A stretch of 8,842 nucleotides of DNA from a bacterium (Candidatus Gribaldobacteria) CG10_big_fil_rev_8_21_14_0_10_37_21 (GTDB lineage: Bacteria > Patescibacteriota > Minisyncoccia > Minisyncoccales > CG1-02-41-26). The position numbers were made by a program, and so were the translations under genes. Location: contig PFAX01000026.1 of assembly GCA_002773495.1 (NCBI GenBank), positions 7,566-16,407 on the forward strand. The letters are read 5' to 3'. Positions 6,849 through 8,842 of this stretch are shown in pieces. The notes below the pieces were generated by a model. It saw only the letters and a list, made by a program, of their open reading frames with translations, was not told the DNA's origin and did not search any database. Each line of letters begins with the position of its first letter. Within the stretch, counting starts at the first letter, position 1.

Positions 6849-7520
6849 TTATTTTATTAGCTCTTTATATTCAGTGCCTTCAAGGTCGAGTTTGCCTTTT
6901 ATTGTGGAGTCCTTTAAAACAAGGGTGTTGGCCACCTTAGCATCTTTTAAATTGCAGGCCCCGCCGATATAAACTTTTAACATATCTAAAGAACCCTCAA
7001 TTATTGAGTTTTCAAAAGTAATGCTTCCAGCGATAATTGCTTCTCTTAAATAAGCATCTCCCTTAACAATTAAGCCAACATGATAAGCGTCAATAATCCG
7101 AATGGCCTTTAAATTAACATCATTTTTAACATCAATTTTGGCCAAGCTTAAAAACCCGCTTAAAGTTAAGCCCGAAAAATCAAGAGAGCCCTCTATTTTT
7201 GTGCCCATTAAATTAACCACCCCCTTAACATTAGCTGATTTTAAAATAACATCGCCTTTTATTCTAGCCAACCCACAATAAAAAGAATCTTTGATGCTTG
7301 CTCTTGTTAGGTTTAAGGGGCCTTTAATTTCAGTTTTTTCTAAAAAGATTGAGCCCAAAACAATGGCATCTTCTAAGTTTAAACCCGTGTCTAAGGTTCT
7401 TTCTTGCAAGATTAAAAAAGGCAAAATTTTGCCTGAAAAATTAGCAGGCCTTTCTTGTAAAGCAGACAAACGAAGCTCTTCTTCTACTTCAGCATTAGTT
7501 AAAATGTGTTGATAATTCAT
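6849..7520 (-). CDS. Protein with a 17-unit, 11-residue repeat (predicted beta-solenoid)
   Basis: A 223-residue protein with no known function that I can name. From residue 32 to 217 it is built of 17 consecutive repeats following Ile/Val-x-Gly-x-Leu/Val-x-Leu-x-x-Ala/Thr-x, for example IEGSLDFSGLT and IKGKLDLEGTE. Units begin at residues 32, 43, 54, 65, 76, 87, 98, 109, 120, 131, 142, 152, 163, 174, 185, 196 and 207. All are 11 residues except the one at 142, which has ten. Alternating buried hydrophobics of this kind usually form a right-handed beta-helix, related in style to pentapeptide-repeat proteins. There is no signal peptide or membrane segment, so it is probably cytoplasmic. The start is the ATG at 7518-7520; a TTG at 7547 also opens the frame but lies next to the TATAAT box, upstream of the likely transcription start. 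Confidence 0.75.
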   Translation of the reverse strand: MNYQHILTNAEVEEELRLSALQERPANFSGKILPFLILQERTLDTGLNLEDAIVLGSIFLEKTEIKGPLNLTRASIKDSFYCGLARIKGDVILKSANVKGVVNLMGTKIEGSLDFSGLTLSGFLSLAKIDVKNDVNLKAIRIIDAYHVGLIVKGDAYLREAIIAGSITFENSIIEGSLDMLKVYIGGACNLKDAKVANTLVLKDSTIKGKLDLEGTEYKELIK

Positions 7521-7547
7521 ATGTTTATTAATATGTTCAATTAACAA

Positions 7548-7576
7548 ATTATAACCTATTTTTTTATTTTAAGCAA
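7548..7576 (-). promoter_or_regulatory. Promoter for the 11-residue-repeat gene
   Basis: On the minus strand a perfect TATAAT (7548-7553) lies 17 bases downstream of TTGCTT (7571-7576). Transcription would start near 7541, about 20 bases before the ATG at 7520. The -35 box matches consensus only at TTG, but the -10 and spacing are ideal. The box directly follows the T-run of the upstream terminator, giving a compact terminator-then-promoter layout. Confidence 0.5.
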
Positions 7577-7610
7577 AAAGCCATTTAAAGAATTATTCTT
7601 AAAACGGCTT
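7575..7610 (-). terminator. Rho-independent terminator
   Basis: AAGCC (7578-7582) pairs with GGCTT (7606-7610). Inside, TTT pairs with AAA and AAGAA with TTCTT around a TTA loop, with small mismatches between the helices (13 base pairs in all). On the minus strand the stem runs straight into TTTTT (7579-7575). The stem overlaps the stop codon of the open stretch at 7609-7749, which is the transcript it would end. There is no T-run on the plus side, so the direction is minus. Confidence 0.6.
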
Positions 7611-7749
7611 ATGGGTTGATAATTTCAGCTGAACATACTTTTATCTGTTTGTTTAGAAAGTCAATCGCGATACCCTGAAGGTGGCTTGGCAAATTTTCTA
7701 ATTGAACTTCTTTTGACCCGATGATTTTAGCTTGTGTTCCGATTAGGGC
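7609..7749 (-). pseudogene. 46-codon open stretch without a start, possible gene remnant
   Basis: Between TAA at 7750-7752 and TAA at 7609-7611 the minus strand is open for 46 codons, ending KVCSAEIINP. It has no ATG or GTG; one TTG would leave only 27 codons. The composition is protein-like (IIGSKEVQLENLP, GIAIDFLNKQIKV) and the stop codon is built into a good terminator on the same strand. That suggests the 3' end of a gene whose 5' part was lost when rnhB and its promoter came to lie there. I recognise no family. A stretch this short could be open by chance. Confidence 0.35.
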
Positions 7750-7769
7750 TTAAAATACAAGTTAAGGTA

Positions 7770-7778
7770 TGTTAAAAT
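7770..7778 (+). promoter_or_regulatory. Extended -10 promoter of rnhB, probably leaderless
   Basis: TG-T-TAAAAT (7770-7778) is an extended -10 element with a hexamer matching consensus at 5 of 6. The hexamer ends 6 bases before the ATG at 7785, which places the transcription start at or next to the first base of the start codon. The -35 position (7750-7755, TTAAAA) is poor, as extended -10 promoters allow. AGGG at 7779-7782 is too close to the ATG to act as a Shine-Dalgarno. Confidence 0.5.
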
Positions 7779-7784
7779 AGGGCA

Positions 7785-8393
7785 ATGGCAAAAAAACAAC
7801 AAATTGTTTTTGGCGTAGACGAGGTAGGCCGAGGCTGTTTGGCTGGTTCGGTTTTTGCTTGCGCTATCACAAAATTAAAAATGAAAAATGAAAAATTAAA
7901 AACCACAAAGAAAAATCTAAAAATAAGGGACTCAAAAAAATTATCTGCCAAACAAAGGGAATATATTTTTGATAAGATAAAAAATAACCCAAAATTTGTT
8001 TTTGCTTTGGGTCGGGTCGGGGAGGGGGTGATTGACAAAATCAATATCTTTGAGGCGACTAAATCGGCGATGGTTCGGGCGGTTATGGGGCTGGAAAAGA
8101 AAATCGGCAAGAAAGCGGGCTTGCTTTTAATAGACGGCAATTTTACGATACCGATAAAAAGAAACCAACAGCCCATAATAAAAGGGGACGAGAAAATACC
8201 CTTAATTGCTTTGGCCTCTATTGTGGCTAAAGTTAGCCGAGATAATTCAATGCAAAAGCAAGACAAAAAATATCCCCAATATGGTTTTGCCAAAAACAAG
8301 GGCTATGGCACAAAAGCCCATTTTAAAGCTATTTTAGTTAATGGCCATTGCTCCTTGCACAGAAAATCTTTTTATCCTCTTAAAAAGGGCTAA
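7785..8393 (+). CDS. rnhB: Ribonuclease HII
   Basis: A 202-residue cytoplasmic enzyme that cuts the RNA strand of RNA-DNA hybrids and starts removal of ribonucleotides misincorporated in DNA. The GVDEVGRG motif gives D12 and E13, LLIDGN gives D117, and KGDEKIPLIALASIVAKVSRD gives D135: the full DEDD active site. YPQYGFAKNKGYGTKAH (163-179) and HRKSFYPLKK near the end are also typical. Between GSV and DSKKLS the protein is about eight residues longer than E. coli RNase HII. That Lys-rich insert (about 30-39) is encoded by a tandem 7-bp repeat. The start is the ATG at 7785, right after a -10 box. It is divergent from the solenoid gene and 64 bp upstream of rpmF. Confidence 0.95.
   Translation: MAKKQQIVFGVDEVGRGCLAGSVFACAITKLKMKNEKLKTTKKNLKIRDSKKLSAKQREYIFDKIKNNPKFVFALGRVGEGVIDKINIFEATKSAMVRAVMGLEKKIGKKAGLLLIDGNFTIPIKRNQQPIIKGDEKIPLIALASIVAKVSRDNSMQKQDKKYPQYGFAKNKGYGTKAHFKAILVNGHCSLHRKSFYPLKKG
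7871..7898 (+). repeat. Four tandem 7-bp repeats inside rnhB
   Basis: AAAATTA, AAAATGA, AAAATGA and AAAATTA follow one another without gaps at 7871, 7878, 7885 and 7892, and a degenerate AAAACCA follows. They encode the Lys/Met/Asn/Glu segment about 30-38 of RNase HII, in a loop where the family is normally shorter. The unit length matches the intergenic heptad arrays at 6716-6834 and 8749-8808. Confidence 0.7.
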
Positions 8394-8421
8394 CCATTTT
8401 TTAAGGTTTTTTAAGAAGGTC

Positions 8422-8450
8422 TTGCAATTTTAAGTTAAGTTTGTTATATT
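8422..8450 (+). promoter_or_regulatory. Promoter of rpmF, probably leaderless
   Basis: TTGCAA (8422-8427) and TATATT (8445-8450) are separated by exactly 17 bases, matching consensus at 4 and 5 of 6. The -10 ends 7 bases before the ATG at 8458, so transcription should begin at or just beside the start codon. No Shine-Dalgarno is present between them. This gives rpmF its own promoter within the 64-bp gap after rnhB. Confidence 0.6.
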
Positions 8451-8457
8451 AAGAAAT

Positions 8458-8757
8458 ATGGCAGTACCAAAACACAGAAATACAAAATCCCGCCAAGGAA
8501 GGCGCAGACAGCACCTCTTTTTAAAAGAGAAGGTTTTTTCTTTATGCGCAAAGTGCAAAAGTGCTATTTTGCCCCATACTGTCTGTAAGCACTGCGGTTT
8601 TTACAAAGGTAGGGAAATTATTGATGTGATGAAAAAATTGGAAAAGAAAGAAAAGAAACAAAGAGAAAAAGAAATTAAAGATGTTGAAAAACAAGGCCAA
8701 AAAGAAAAGAAAGAAAAGCCAATGACACTGGAAGAACTTTCCAAACAAAAATTCTAA
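8458..8757 (+). CDS. rpmF: 50S ribosomal protein L32 with C-terminal charged extension
   Basis: A 99-residue protein whose first 56 residues are a standard L32: MAVPKHRNTKSRQGRRRQH, then a zinc ribbon with C30, C33, C43 and C46 (CAKC...CKHCGFYKGREII). L32 belongs to the large ribosomal subunit near the peptidyl-transferase region. Usual bacterial L32 is about 56-60 residues. Here residues 57-99 add a Lys/Glu-rich helical, probably coiled-coil tail ending EELSKQKF. I recall similar tails in other candidate-phylum L32 proteins, but have not checked. The last codons and the TAA at 8755-8757 merge into a 7-bp repeat array. The start is the ATG at 8458, directly behind a promoter and without a Shine-Dalgarno. 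Confidence 0.94.
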   Translation: MAVPKHRNTKSRQGRRRQHLFLKEKVFSLCAKCKSAILPHTVCKHCGFYKGREIIDVMKKLEKKEKKQREKEIKDVEKQGQKEKKEKPMTLEELSKQKF

Positions 8758-8808
8758 ATCCGAAATCCTAAATCCTAAACAAATCACAAATCTTAAATTA
8801 TAAATTCC
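8749..8808. repeat. Degenerate 7-bp (AAATNNN) repeat array after rpmF
   Basis: AAATTCT, AAATCCG, AAATCCT and AAATCCT follow without gaps from 8749 to 8776. After a 4-base AAAC come AAATCAC, AAATCTT, AAATTAT and AAATTCC at 8781-8808. All eight units share AAAT and vary in the last three bases. The first unit overlaps the last codons and stop of rpmF. TTCCAAACAAAAATT occurs exactly at both flanks (8739-8753 and 8805-8819). Confidence 0.75.
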
Positions 8809-8820
8809 AAACAAAAATTT

Positions 8821-8842
8821 AAAAGCCCCGAAAGGGAAGTTT
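8821..8842. terminator. Partial hairpin at the right edge, possible rpmF terminator
   Basis: CCC (8827-8829) and GGG (8834-8836) enclose a GAAA tetraloop, with AAA and TTT outside after two mismatches. It resembles a GC stem flanked by A and T runs, placed about 65 bp after the rpmF stop. The window ends here, so a downstream T-run cannot be judged. Confidence 0.3.

Noticed and set aside
7772..8299. 175-codon minus-strand frame opposite rnhB, rich in Phe and Ile
   Set aside because: It mirrors rnhB, which carries all four catalytic acidic residues; the hydrophobic look comes from reading Lys codons backwards.
8379..8415. Hairpin between rnhB and rpmF as a terminator
   Set aside because: Only a 4-bp AACC/GGTT stem or an AT-only outer stem can be formed, and they compete for the same bases, so support is too weak.
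8542..8814. 90-codon minus-strand frame opposite rpmF
   Set aside because: The Phe/Leu-rich product is the antisense of the Lys/Glu tail of L32 and of the heptad array.

Overview
The window is AT-rich bacterial DNA read with the standard bacterial code: all three stop codons are used, and the long genes contain no internal TGA. The gene set suggests a small-genome bacterium of the candidate phyla radiation (Patescibacteria, Parcubacteria-like). The pointers are a secreted DUF5667-type protein, a threonyl-tRNA synthetase without a TGS domain, an L32 with a long charged tail, starts without Shine-Dalgarno sequences, and intergenic arrays of degenerate 7-bp repeats. This placement is an inference from family knowledge; no rRNA marker is present.

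Layout, left to right. Positions 1-561 (+) hold a decayed IS66-type transposase, open at the left edge, internally deleted and cut off at its 3' end. It meets, tail to tail, the 3' end of a secreted DUF5667-like protein (663-1529, minus). That gene's reading frame continues past its TAG stop for 45 more codons, with the same Gln/Asn-rich composition, into the transposase remnant. Next come thrS (1603-3468, minus) and dnaE (3524-6706, minus), so dnaE, thrS and the DUF5667 gene run in one direction with gaps of 55 and 73 bp. Upstream of dnaE is a 142-bp spacer filled with inverted heptad repeats, then a minus-strand gene for a protein with a near-perfect 11-residue repeat (6849-7520). The divergent spacer 7521-7784 holds a promoter for that gene, a strong minus-strand terminator, and a 46-codon open stretch with no start that ends at the terminator. 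On the plus strand follow rnhB (7785-8393) and rpmF (8458-8757), each with a -10 box so close to its ATG that the mRNA is probably leaderless. The window ends in a 7-bp repeat array and a hairpin.

The identifiable genes are core information processing: replicative polymerase, RNase HII, tRNA charging and a ribosomal protein. The most unusual layer is repetitive sequence that has entered genes. A 7-bp tandem repeat forms an in-frame insert in RNase HII, a 70% GC hairpin patch forms an in-frame insert in the ThrRS editing domain, and a heptad array touches the end of rpmF. The 11-residue solenoid protein and the read-through-like extension of the secreted protein are the other points most worth checking. 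I see no CRISPR array, rRNA or tRNA, and no defence system or biosynthetic cluster.
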